A stretch of DNA of 64,000 nt from Paenibacillus sp. MAEPY2 (GTDB lineage: Bacteria > Bacillota > Bacilli > Paenibacillales > Paenibacillaceae): contig NZ_AWUK01000006.1 in assembly GCF_000499205.1 (NCBI RefSeq), positions 1-64,000 of the forward strand. Reading direction: 5' to 3'. The translations under genes and the position numbers were made by a program. This document shows positions 37,060 to 44,429 of this stretch, in pieces. Numbering within the stretch: the first letter of the stretch is position 1; the number at the start of each line of letters is the position of its first letter. The notes beneath the pieces were generated by a model. The model saw only the letters and a program-made list of their open reading frames with translations, searched no databases and was not told where the DNA came from.

Positions 37060-37265
37060 GTCTTCTCCCCTCCCTGCTTCTGTGATTGCATGTTTCTCAA
37101 ATTATCAGGAACATTCTCGTCCCATGGGATTTCATTGAATTCAACGGAAATGTACTCCGGCTCACGATCGATAATACGTGAAAGCTCACGAGTGAACACC
37201 TCCACGATCTCCTGCTTTTGCTCATCCGTCCTGCCTTCATACAGCCTGATTGAAATTTCTGGCAT
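37056..37265 (-). CDS. 4-oxalocrotonate tautomerase-family protein
   Basis: 69 residues, the size of the 4-OT family. The start MPEISIRLYEGRTDEQKQ provides the catalytic amino-terminal Pro after Met removal, and Arg11/Arg12-type residues are represented by EGR. It would tautomerise a keto-enol substrate in the cytoplasm. It heads the sugar operon and overlaps the permease gene by four bases, an uncommon partner; a role in handling unsaturated uronate or other keto-acid intermediates is inference. A cre-like site lies about 30 bp upstream. Confidence 0.82.
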   Translation of the reverse strand: MPEISIRLYEGRTDEQKQEIVEVFTRELSRIIDREPEYISVEFNEIPWDENVPDNLRNMQSQKQGGEKT

Positions 37266-37293
37266 CCGAGTTCAGCTCCCTTTCACCACGTAA

Positions 37294-37307
37294 TGTAAAC
37301 GCTTTAA
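37294..37307 (-). promoter_or_regulatory. cre-like site at the head of the uronate-type operon
   Basis: On the minus strand TTAAAGCGTTTACA matches WTGNAANCGNWNNCW except for T in place of the conserved G at position 3. It is about 29 bp before the tautomerase start. Confidence 0.55.
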
Positions 37308-37540
37308 CAACTTCATCTTAGCGTTCCTGTGAGAGAGCAACAATGGACTGTCTTTTCGTTCACTTGTGTTTTCTTTAGGTGAGAGCAGCCCTGGTGTTCA
37401 ACGCTTCCGGGCTAAAAAAATGTAGTTTATGTAAATTCAGCCTATAGCGGTTTTTCCCACTATAGGCTGAACATGCTTGATATTATGGTTTTTCACCTCG
37501 TTAGAAAGCCCTTCTACTAGTCAGCTCTCTAGGACTACAT

Positions 37541-38506
37541 TTATTTTCCTACATACTCATACAAAAAACGATCTACTCTTTGGAAATATTCAGTGGGGTA
37601 GTGGTTGATCGCATCGATGTGCTCTGTATTTTCCGGATACCATACTTCTGCGCTTGGATTATCTTTTAAGGACTCATAAATCACTTCTGTATTTTTATAA
37701 CTAATTTGCTGATCTCCAGTACCATGGATGAGCATTACTGGCTTGTCTTGCATCTTTTTTACCGCATCCATAGGAGATACGGAATCAAGATCAACCTTAT
37801 AGACCCAATTGGCCATCCAGGTCGATGTATAACTGAATGGGAACGCAGGTAAACCTGAAAAGAAAGGCAGACCCTCTCTCAGAAATAGACCGGCATTGCG
37901 AAACGGACTATCCGCGATTACAGCTTGGATGTCATCACTTTCACTCGCGGCCAGCAATGAAGTAGCAGCGCCCATTGAAAAGCCGATCACTCCAATGTTA
38001 TCACCCGCATGATCCTTGGATTTTATATAGTCTACGGCTCCCAGCAAATCGTATTTTTCATTGAGACCAAGTGTAATCAAATCACCCTCGGATTTACCTT
38101 GCGAGCTGAGATCAAATGCTAATATATTGTAGCCTTTTGGAACGAAATGTTCTACTAACTTCGGTGTCCGCCCTTTGACTAAACGATTGCTCGTATATCC
38201 ATGGACGATAATAATCGTCTTATCGCTTGATTTAACACCAGCATGTGCAGGAAAGAAAGTACCTCTAATCGTGTTATCATTTTTCAAACTCTTGAACTCG
38301 ACCTCTTCGTAGGGAGTTTTATCGATATTCAATTCGTAGCTAACATTCGTGTCTCTAGGATGGTGCAACAAGGTGTCTACTACTTTAAACGATATAAAAA
38401 ATATAAGAGCCACCACAAGCAAAAACACGATTCCTAGGCTCCATAGAATTTTCTTACGTTTTTTCACACGAACGTTATGATTGGTTTCTAATGATGGTTG
38501 ATTCAA
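37541..38506 (-). CDS. Membrane-anchored alpha/beta hydrolase
   Basis: About 321 residues from the TTG at 38506, placed six bases after GGAGGA. A basic leader (RVKKRKK) and one TM segment (about 18-38) point to membrane anchoring with the catalytic domain outside. The hydrolase fold has IIVHGYTSNR near residue 110, nucleophile elbow GFSMGAATS near 180, Asp in IHGTGDQQIS and His in NTEHIDAINH near the C-terminus. Similar to YqkD-like serine hydrolases of unknown substrate. Seventeen bp downstream of the TetR gene, so probably co-transcribed and controlled by it. Confidence 0.87.
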   Translation of the reverse strand: MNQPSLETNHNVRVKKRKKILWSLGIVFLLVVALIFFISFKVVDTLLHHPRDTNVSYELNIDKTPYEEVEFKSLKNDNTIRGTFFPAHAGVKSSDKTIIIVHGYTSNRLVKGRTPKLVEHFVPKGYNILAFDLSSQGKSEGDLITLGLNEKYDLLGAVDYIKSKDHAGDNIGVIGFSMGAATSLLAASESDDIQAVIADSPFRNAGLFLREGLPFFSGLPAFPFSYTSTWMANWVYKVDLDSVSPMDAVKKMQDKPVMLIHGTGDQQISYKNTEVIYESLKDNPSAEVWYPENTEHIDAINHYPTEYFQRVDRFLYEYVGK

Positions 38507-38525
38507 TCTGACTCCTCCAGTTTTT

Positions 38526-39131
38526 CTATAGGTGTGTGGGTGCGAACAAATAAAAGGCATGCGCCTTCAGATTTTCCCACTCGGGATGATGAATAATACT
38601 TTCTCCAAGAGTTAAGGCCACTCCATTTAAGAAAGAGATATAGGCACGAGAAATCATTGCTGGAGAAAAGCTTTTGTTGAATTCTCCCATTAATTGTCCC
38701 TTGGCATAGACACCTTCGATCTCATCTGTCATTACCTTAATACTCTCAAGGACCTCCTGTGTAAGTTCAGGGAATCTTTCTCGTTGTCCTAAGATAGATT
38801 GGGCAAGCCGCAATTCATTGGTATAGAAGTAGATATGGTTGAATTGTTCTTTCACCATGTTCTTAATCAATGCGCCCGGCGTTCCCTCTTGTTGTAGACA
38901 AGCAATTGATTTCATCTGAATATCAGCAAGCGGCTCAAGAACAGCGGCATAGAATAAAGCTTCTTTGCTAGGGAAATATTGAAAAATGGTTCCAGAAGTA
39001 ACTCCTGCACTTTTCGCAATGATAGCCGTTGTGGTATTGGAGTATCCACTTTCTGCGAACAGGACAACAGCTTCTTTTAGAATCTCTTTACGACGCTCCA
39101 GCCTTTTTTCTTCATTGATGGGTCTTGCCAA
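38526..39131 (-). CDS. TetR/AcrR-family transcriptional regulator
   Basis: 201 residues. The N-terminal TetR helix-turn-helix (about 10-57) reads RRKEILKEAVVLFAESGYSN, IIAKSAGVTSGTIFQYFPSKEALF. The rest is a ligand-binding helical domain with no recognisable ligand motif. It is followed by the hydrolase gene. A long inverted repeat lies about 25 bp upstream and is the likely autoregulatory operator. Confidence 0.92.
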   Translation of the reverse strand: MARPINEEKRLERRKEILKEAVVLFAESGYSNTTTAIIAKSAGVTSGTIFQYFPSKEALFYAAVLEPLADIQMKSIACLQQEGTPGALIKNMVKEQFNHIYFYTNELRLAQSILGQRERFPELTQEVLESIKVMTDEIEGVYAKGQLMGEFNKSFSPAMISRAYISFLNGVALTLGESIIHHPEWENLKAHAFYLFAPTHL

Positions 39132-39155
39132 ATGTATTCCCCTCTCTAATACACC

Positions 39156-39187
39156 TTAATTAATTAAATGATCAGTTAATTAATTAA
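39156..39187. promoter_or_regulatory. TetR-type operator candidate
   Basis: TTAATTAATTAA occurs on both sides of an 8-base centre (ATGATCAG), giving a 32-bp dyad immediately upstream of the TetR gene. Being A/T-rich, some symmetry could be chance. Confidence 0.55.
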
Positions 39188-39256
39188 TAATATATCTTTA
39201 ATTATGGATGATTGCAAGAGCTAATTTAGCTTAACTCCAAGCAGGATGAATCTCTA

Positions 39257-39313
39257 CAAATACAAATAAGCCGGAGTGCAGCCCAACATGCCCCTCCGGC
39301 TTATTTGTATTTG
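39257..39313. terminator. Long-stem hairpin between the TetR promoter and the CRISPR remnant
   Basis: Perfect 20-bp arms (start CAAATACAAATAAG, ending GCCGGAG) enclose a 17-base loop. The T-rich outer arm suits termination on either strand. No gene is seen directly before it on the plus strand, so it may end leftward CRISPR transcripts. Confidence 0.7.
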
Positions 39314-39380
39314 GGTACTTTTGAAAGAACACGTTTCGCTTTCCATAAGTATTTTGCTGATCGTTCATAAACGCAAACAA

Positions 39381-39549
39381 ATTTCAATACACACACTTCA
39401 TGCAGAGTGCGACAACTATCAAGTCACTCCTAAAGCAATGGAGAAGTTATTTCAATCCACGCAGTCCATACGGAGTGCGACTTGAACCAGTACCAACCAT
39501 AGTTTTGACTATTCGTTATTTCAATCCACGCACTCATACGGACGTCAAC
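39381..39549 (-). CRISPR. Degenerate type I-C CRISPR mini-array without leader
   Basis: Three repeat copies at 39381-39413, 39449-39481 and 39518-39549 are separated by 35- and 36-bp spacers. The middle copy is nearly the standard I-C repeat (on the plus strand ATTTCAATCCACGCAG...CGGAGTGCGAC). The left copy has several substitutions and the right one has lost bases and ends GACGTCAAC. The leader expected at the right is absent; an XRE gene begins 41 bp beyond. It is probably a decayed locus. Confidence 0.85.
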
Positions 39550-39590
39550 ATGTCAACATATTGTGCAATTATTTTATTGGAGGAATCTTC

Positions 39591-39821
39591 TTGAACGAAT
39601 TAGTTATTCGCTGCCGTCTAGGTGACATTATGAAAGAGCGTGGATTGCAAAACAAAGACGTTGTAGAATTATCAGGTGTAAGTCGTAATACAATCACGTC
39701 ATTGGCCGGTAACGCGACAAAACGTATTGACTATGATACTCTCGGTGCCCTCTGTTATGGGCTTGGGATTACACCAGGAGATCTCCTTGAATACATACCC
39801 AAAAACGAAAAGGGTCGTTAA
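39591..39821 (+). CDS. Small XRE-family helix-turn-helix regulator
   Basis: 76 residues from the TTG at 39591, seven bases after GGAGG (the frame is open earlier without a ribosome site). Almost the whole protein is a Cro/C1-type HTH: MKERGLQNKDVVELSGVSRN (helices 1-3) and TITSLAGNATKRIDYDTLGALC, ending in GITPGDLLEYIP. It belongs to the small YozG-like class of DNA-binding proteins. It immediately adjoins the truncated end of a CRISPR remnant. The target is unknown. Confidence 0.85.
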   Translation: MNELVIRCRLGDIMKERGLQNKDVVELSGVSRNTITSLAGNATKRIDYDTLGALCYGLGITPGDLLEYIPKNEKGR

Positions 39822-40053
39822 CTATACGGCTCTTTTTTGCATGGATTACCGTGAAATCAATAATACGATCAAATTACCGTAGGGTCTACGACCTAGAATT
39901 TGTCGCTTACTAACAACAGTTTTTAGAATTGATATTGTGAAGTAAAACTAAGCATATTTTAAAAAAAGGTGAAAATTGATTTCATACGAAGTAGTCATAT
40001 TATCCTCAAGTATGGAATTGTCATAATTGGCCTACATATTGGGACACAAAAAA

Positions 40054-40082
40054 GCGATAGCACCCCTAAAATCTGCTACCGC
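40054..40082 (-). terminator. Rho-independent terminator downstream of the TPR gene
   Basis: On the minus strand GCGGTAGCA pairs with TGCTATCGC (one G-U pair) around 11 bases and is followed by TTTTTTG. It lies about 130 bp after the TPR gene stop. Confidence 0.75.
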
Positions 40083-40105
40083 TAATCACTATTCAAGCTT
40101 TATCG

Positions 40106-40162
40106 TCACCACGGGCAAGGTGAATGTGAGATTGCTACGTCAATGCGCATTTGTTTCTTCAT
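40106..40162 (-). pseudogene. Possible remnant of a DsbA/FrnE-like oxidoreductase N-terminus
   Basis: ATG at 40162 opens MKKQMRIDVAISHSPCPW, then TGA. The pattern IDV...CPW resembles the start of FrnE/DsbA-family proteins (IDVxSDxxCPWC), and the stop falls where the second active-site Cys codon would be. No continuation of the family is visible, so this would be a short fossil. Low certainty because the match is only a few residues. Confidence 0.3.
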
Positions 40163-40212
40163 TTAGAAAAGCTCTTGTTTCTTATTCAACGTATACCAAA
40201 ATGGAATTGTAT

Positions 40213-40896
40213 TTACATATGACTTGAAGCACAATTTAATAATACTCGTACCGCCTGGTCGTTTCTCCCATTTCTTCCGTAGTACATTGAAAGCTCATAA
40301 CTGAATTTCAGATAATATGAAGCATCCACATCAGGAATTCCATTCCAGTTTATGGCCTGTATATTCTCTTCAAATAAACTCTCAAAATTATTTATTGGCA
40401 ATCCACTTAATCGATTTGCCTCAAGTAATGTTAAGAGTCCAGAAATCAATTCGTCCTTACTTTGCAGTATAAATGATAGGTATTCATCTAAAGCCTCTGC
40501 TTTACCTTCCAATAAATCTAGCACCATCAAATTAACTTTAGAAATCTCTGTATAATATTTAATTTCATTTAGCGTTTCTGCATCTGTGCTTCTTAACCAT
40601 TTGAGATTACCATAACTATTAATACATTCTCTGGCTTTTTCAAATTCCAATAATTTTTGATGAGCTATTCCCCGCATCAATAGAGCATAGCCTATATAGT
40701 AAACAATTACACGATCTGTGTGTATCTCTTCGGTGTACCTTTCTCCAACTAGCATATTCAAATTGTAAATTCTTATGGATTCATCATATAACGGTTCGCT
40801 TAGTTTAATTATTTCGCTCCAATGATTTAAATCATAAGCTATTCTGAGTAGTGTCACAGTCGAGTCTAATCCGTATCCATCATAATACCTCGACAT
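40213..40896 (-). CDS. TPR-like helical protein, possibly a regulator lacking its HTH
   Basis: 227 residues, entirely helical with tandem TPR-like pairs (LLRIAYDLNHWSEIIKLSEP; YIGYALLMRGIAHQKLLEFEKA; SYYLKFSYELSMYYGRNGR). The start ATG follows AAGGAGGGAGGGT. Proteins of this appearance usually form the C-terminal part of XRE-TPR regulators of the RRNPP type in Paenibacillus, which bind peptides; here no helix-turn-helix is encoded in frame. It could be a stand-alone Rap-like protein or a truncated regulator. No Phr-like peptide gene is convincing downstream. Confidence 0.65.
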   Translation of the reverse strand: MSRYYDGYGLDSTVTLLRIAYDLNHWSEIIKLSEPLYDESIRIYNLNMLVGERYTEEIHTDRVIVYYIGYALLMRGIAHQKLLEFEKARECINSYGNLKWLRSTDAETLNEIKYYTEISKVNLMVLDLLEGKAEALDEYLSFILQSKDELISGLLTLLEANRLSGLPINNFESLFEENIQAINWNGIPDVDASYYLKFSYELSMYYGRNGRNDQAVRVLLNCASSHM

Positions 40897-41228
40897 ACCC
40901 TCCCTCCTTATTTTACAATTAATAACATTATATTGATTTTTCTACCATAGTCAAACCTATTTGTCTAACAAAATAGTTTAAAATATGCTGCATTTAATAC
41001 AATATTTCAGTTTCGGAATTTCCCCTAGATCTTATTATGTCTCTTAAACAAAAAAAATCTTACCCACTTATCCATGCTTAGCATAGGAAAGGTAAGACTC
41101 TATTATGGAACTCCACTATCTTTGCACTTCCATTCGAAAATACCCATGATAATCGTGAGATCTTCGTTATATCCTTAATGCAGCAGTAAGACCCAATGTG
41201 ATACAAAGATAATTTAAAAAGAAACGTT
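40897..41228. other. A/T-rich intergenic stretch with a minus-strand terminator
   Basis: No coding signal seen. At 41057-41097 AATCTTACC and GGTAAGACT arms flank a smaller TGCTTAGCA hairpin and are followed on the minus strand by TTTTTTTTG. It may terminate transcripts starting from the CRISPR leader at 41.4 kb. Confidence 0.5.
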
Positions 41229-41262
41229 ATTCTCAATCTACGCACTCCATACGGGGTGCGAC
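41229..41262 (-). CRISPR. Solitary degenerate type I-C CRISPR repeat with leader
   Basis: A single copy (ATTCTCAATCTACGCACTCC... ending GGGGTGCGAC) has one extra base and several changes relative to the I-C repeat. It lies to the left of a conserved leader block at 41364-41453, the same arrangement as the two better arrays. No second repeat is found, so it is a one-repeat or decayed locus. Confidence 0.7.
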
Positions 41263-41363
41263 GATGAAGTTAGAATATTCATATATTATTACATATTTAC
41301 GATCATTCGAAAGAGTTACACTATCAATTTTGCTGAAAAATCAGCATAAATCCTACTTACCTG

Positions 41364-41453
41364 TTGCCAAAAGGTCATACAAAGGACGCTTTCGACAAAA
41401 ATTGAGGTGCGAATTTCCTAGGGAAATCATGTGAGTTTGGGGTTCGCACCTGC
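41364..41453 (-). promoter_or_regulatory. CRISPR leader block (copy 1)
   Basis: A 90-bp block starting TTGCCAAAAGGTCA, with TTTCGACAAAA, GAGGTGCGAAT, TCATGTGAG and TTCGCACCTGC in the same order and at almost the same spacing as the blocks at 43494-43583 and 49368-49457. GAGGTGCGAA and TTCGCACCT form an inverted repeat. Leader function is inferred from position beside repeats. Confidence 0.75.
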
Positions 41454-41601
41454 TCAGATGGAACTCATGGCAATCAACAATCTGAACGATCCATTGATAG
41501 ATACGAAGGCACATCAATTCACACTATAAGATTAAACTCACAAAAATCACATTTTCAATCAATACAGATAATGCAAACTCTTTATATCAACCCATTTGAG
41601 A

Positions 41602-42477
41602 TTAGCTAAAGTACGGGTTGAAATGCTCTATTATAAATTGTTTGAACAAGCTTGAAATTTCGTTCATTTTATTAGATTTTAATTCAATGATATTATGACT
41701 AATGATGATCGGATCACCTAGTTTTATAATTTTCAGTGTGTTTGAGGATAACTCATTTTCAACTGAGCATTTGGGAACTAATGCAATACCGGTTCCATTA
41801 AGCACCGTCTGCTTGATCATTTCCAGACTAGCATATTCAATATTTTTGTAATCAAATTTGCCTTGATCGAGTAAAACCTTGTTAGCCACCGATTGATAAA
41901 TGCAATTATTTCCAAAGGTAATCACTTTAATTTCATGACTGAACAGCCTCTCATCGGTTACGCGGTTAGATCCAATAAAAACAAATTCTTCTTCAAAAAT
42001 AGGCGTACACTTAATTTGATTAAGTTTAGGATCAACAGGAGCAATACCAAAATCGATTTTTTGATTGATTACATCGTCTATAATGCTTTGATGAAAACCC
42101 GTCGTTAATTTGATCTCAGTAGTATTATACCGTTCTAAAAAATCGACGATAGGTTTGGAAAAATGGGTCACACAGAACGATTCCAAAGCTTTAATTTTAA
42201 CGATACCGCTAATCTCATTGATTTCATCATATAGCTCTTGTGTTAGTTGCCAAAATGTTCGAGCATATTTTGCAAATATTTCTCCTTTATCGGTTGGAAC
42301 TACACCGTTAATCGTTCTGTGAAACAATTGTACATTCAATAACTCTTCAAGAATATGAATATGGTTGGTAACAGTAGATTGGGAGTAGCCTAATTGAATA
42401 GAAGCCTTGCTTATATTTCGTTGCTCATATGTTTTTAAAAAAGTATACATATATTTGCCATCTAATTGGTTTAGCAT
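41602..42477 (-). CDS. LysR-family transcriptional regulator
   Basis: 291 residues from the ATG at 42477 (eight bases after GGAG). The N-terminal winged HTH reads MYTFLKTYEQRNISKASIQLGYSQSTVTNHIHILEELL (about 10-47). The effector domain (about 85-290) follows, with VKIKALESFCVTHFSKPIVDF and a C-terminal region unlike well-known members. It is divergent from the HPP membrane-protein gene across a symmetric dyad and probably controls it. The inducer is unknown. Confidence 0.92.
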   Translation of the reverse strand: MLNQLDGKYMYTFLKTYEQRNISKASIQLGYSQSTVTNHIHILEELLNVQLFHRTINGVVPTDKGEIFAKYARTFWQLTQELYDEINEISGIVKIKALESFCVTHFSKPIVDFLERYNTTEIKLTTGFHQSIIDDVINQKIDFGIAPVDPKLNQIKCTPIFEEEFVFIGSNRVTDERLFSHEIKVITFGNNCIYQSVANKVLLDQGKFDYKNIEYASLEMIKQTVLNGTGIALVPKCSVENELSSNTLKIIKLGDPIIISHNIIELKSNKMNEISSLFKQFIIEHFNPYFS

Positions 42478-42489
42478 TATATACACTCC

Positions 42490-42535
42490 ATCTATTTATT
42501 AGATAATGATCATCGACATTATTCATTATATAGAT
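42490..42535. promoter_or_regulatory. Nested dyad operator between the LysR and HPP genes
   Basis: ATCTAT, 7 bases, ATAATG, 8 bases, CATTAT, 7 bases, ATAGAT: two perfectly symmetric 6-bp pairs share one centre. The site fits binding by a LysR tetramer in the shared promoter region. Confidence 0.65.
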
Positions 42536-42592
42536 GCCCGGTCTTCATGTATACTCTGAAATGTAGATGAAAACATTTGTAGAGGAGTAGTC

Positions 42593-43117
42593 ATGTTGTA
42601 TAAAAATCTAAAATCTTATATGAACAAATTTTCAACCGATACTCGTTCCCCACTAACGATAAGCCTGTGGCATGCTGTTGTTGCTTTTACAGGTGGTTTT
42701 ATTACGATATTTATGTTAATGAGTCTTTCTGAAGGATTGCAAATATCTTTATTGATGGCTCCTTTTGGAGCTAGCTGTGTTTTGGCTTTTGGACTTCCCG
42801 AGGCTCCTGTGTCGCAACCACGGAATATTATCGGTGGGCACTTCATTACAACTCTATGTGGACTGACTGTTTATCATTGGATAGGTCAAGGGATTTGGGC
42901 TATATCTTTAGCTGTTGGATTAGGGATTGCTTTGATGATCATAAGCAAAACCACACACCCTCCTGCAGGTGCGAATCCAATCGTTGTGATCACAGCCGCA
43001 AGCTCCTGGTCTTTTCTTTTCACTCCTGTGTTAATCGGTTCTATTATTATTGTGTGCGTTGCCTTGCTATACAACAACCTGATTAAACATAGGAAATATC
43101 CGACATTTTGGCGATAA
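42593..43117 (+). CDS. HPP-family membrane protein
   Basis: 174 residues with four to five TM segments. HPPAGANP near residue 121 is the family-defining motif; SQPRNIIGGHF near 80 is the other conserved loop. HPP proteins are four-helix integral membrane proteins, some linked to nitrite transport in plastids and cyanobacteria; bacterial function is largely unknown. AGAGGAGTAGTC precedes the ATG. It probably belongs to the regulon of the divergent LysR protein. Confidence 0.88.
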   Translation: MLYKNLKSYMNKFSTDTRSPLTISLWHAVVAFTGGFITIFMLMSLSEGLQISLLMAPFGASCVLAFGLPEAPVSQPRNIIGGHFITTLCGLTVYHWIGQGIWAISLAVGLGIALMIISKTTHPPAGANPIVVITAASSWSFLFTPVLIGSIIIVCVALLYNNLIKHRKYPTFWR

Positions 43118-43287
43118 ATTAATGTTATGATCGCAGGAATTAGACGTAAAATGATGCCCCGTCGATCTGTAACAAGCAGAATATTGCCTGCTAATGTACC
43201 GGAACAGTACACAAGCATTGGAAAAACCTTCATTACGAAAAGCTTCATCAGGAATTGGAAAACGCTTCTGAAGTGCCTGCTAGAAAG

Positions 43288-43388
43288 ATTTCAATTCACG
43301 CACTCCTTACGGAGTGCGACTTGTAAGTCACTTTTGCACCCAACGATTCAGAAACATTTCAATCCACGCACTCCATACGGAGTGCGAC
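43288..43388 (-). CRISPR. Two-repeat type I-C CRISPR mini-array
   Basis: Repeats at 43288-43320 and 43356-43388 (33 bp) flank one 35-bp spacer. The leader-proximal right copy is the cleaner one (ATTTCAATCCACGCACTCCA... GTGCGAC); the left copy has two changes, as expected for the trailing end. The leader lies to the right, so transcription is leftward. No cas genes are nearby. Confidence 0.92.
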
Positions 43389-43583
43389 AGCGAAAAAACA
43401 CGTATCTTAACGATCTGATCCATCTAAAACACGTTTTTTCACTATTATTCTATGACTTTCCATATCATAATTAAATCTATTCCTGTCTGTCTTTTGCCAA
43501 AAGGCAAAAAATACCCCTTTTCGACAAAATCTGAGGTGCGAATCCCCCAGGGTTTTCATGTGAGCATCACATTCGTCACCTGC
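43389..43583 (-). promoter_or_regulatory. CRISPR leader (copy 2)
   Basis: It starts AGCGAAAAAACACGT directly after the last repeat, as does the leader at 49251. It includes the conserved 90-bp block at 43494-43583 (TTGCCAAAAGG, TTCGACAAAA, GAGGTGCGAAT, TCATGTGAG, CACCTGC). The right arm of the inverted repeat has an insertion (ATTCGTCACC), so this copy is slightly decayed. Confidence 0.75.
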
Positions 43584-43766
43584 CTAAGTCACATACTGAT
43601 TCTCCTGAAAAACATTTTCACTCTCCCATGTACATTATGACAAAGATCACATCCACTCTGCCTGTTCGAGTGCTACAGTTATAAACGACCAATTGACCGG
43701 ATAAGTAATTTAGTCAATTTCGAGTTTACCCTTTAACATTCCATACGACTAGGAGGTGGATTTGCT

Positions 43767-44345
43767 ATGAGAACAATCGATCGAAGGCAGCAAGTCATTG
43801 ACTCGGCTGAAAAATCATTCGCTCTGTTTGGCTACAAAGCAACAACCATGGAGCAGGTTGCCAGACTTGCGAATGTGGGCAAGGGAACGATCTATAATTT
43901 TTTTGAAAATAAAGAAGAACTGTTCGGGGAGATTCTCCACTCCATCATTGCTGATATGAAGCAGATTACAGAACAAACGGTTAAGGAAGAGAATTCATTT
44001 CTGGACAACGTACACCTTAGCATGGACTCTTTGCTGGAGTATAGAGAGGAACATGAGCTGTTGATCAAGCTGTTTCAAGAGGTGAACGAGTTCGGTACGC
44101 CACAGGCGAAAGAAGGTCTGCAAAAAGTAGAGACTGCGATTCTTGAATATTTAGAGCGCCAAGTAAGACGTGCCATGGAACTACAGCAGATTCGCGAGGA
44201 CGATTCCAGACTGGTGTCTTTTGTCCTGCTGAAGCTGTATGTCACTTTAACATCCGATTGGAACAAAGCGCATCCTTCACTGCACAAGGATCAGATCAAG
44301 GATTTCGTGGGCCTCTTTCTCAAAAGTGGATTATCCCCTACATAA
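43767..44345 (+). CDS. TetR-family transcriptional regulator
   Basis: 192 residues. The N-terminal HTH (about 8-55) reads RRQQVIDSAEKSFALFGYKATTMEQVARLANVGKGTIYNFFENKEELF. The C-terminal helical domain has no clear ligand motif. GGAGGTGGATTTGCT precedes the ATG. It is followed after 84 bp by a YhgE/Pip protein, the usual neighbour of this TetR subgroup, and probably represses that gene. Confidence 0.93.
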   Translation: MRTIDRRQQVIDSAEKSFALFGYKATTMEQVARLANVGKGTIYNFFENKEELFGEILHSIIADMKQITEQTVKEENSFLDNVHLSMDSLLEYREEHELLIKLFQEVNEFGTPQAKEGLQKVETAILEYLERQVRRAMELQQIREDDSRLVSFVLLKLYVTLTSDWNKAHPSLHKDQIKDFVGLFLKSGLSPT

Positions 44346-44429
44346 AGAAAGATGAGCGGCTGAATCCTTTTAGAAATTAGAGAAAGAGATAGATATAGCA
44401 ACAGAGTAGCGTAATGATAGGGAGAGAAC

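Larger units (their letters stand above)
39822..40212. other. Gene-poor interval with a terminator and a gene remnant
   Basis: A/T-rich DNA between the XRE gene and the TPR gene. It holds a weak hairpin after the XRE stop (with G-U pairs, followed by CTTTTTT near 39830), a minus-strand terminator at 40054-40082 and a possible 18-codon remnant at 40106-40162. Nothing else is recognised. Confidence 0.5.

Noticed and set aside
39276..39594. Short plus-strand ORFs with HTLHAECDN or FNPRSPYGVR segments
   Set aside because: They are translations of the CRISPR repeats.
43127..43474. 115-aa plus-strand ORF after the HPP gene
   Set aside because: It runs through two CRISPR repeats and has no ribosome site or family match.
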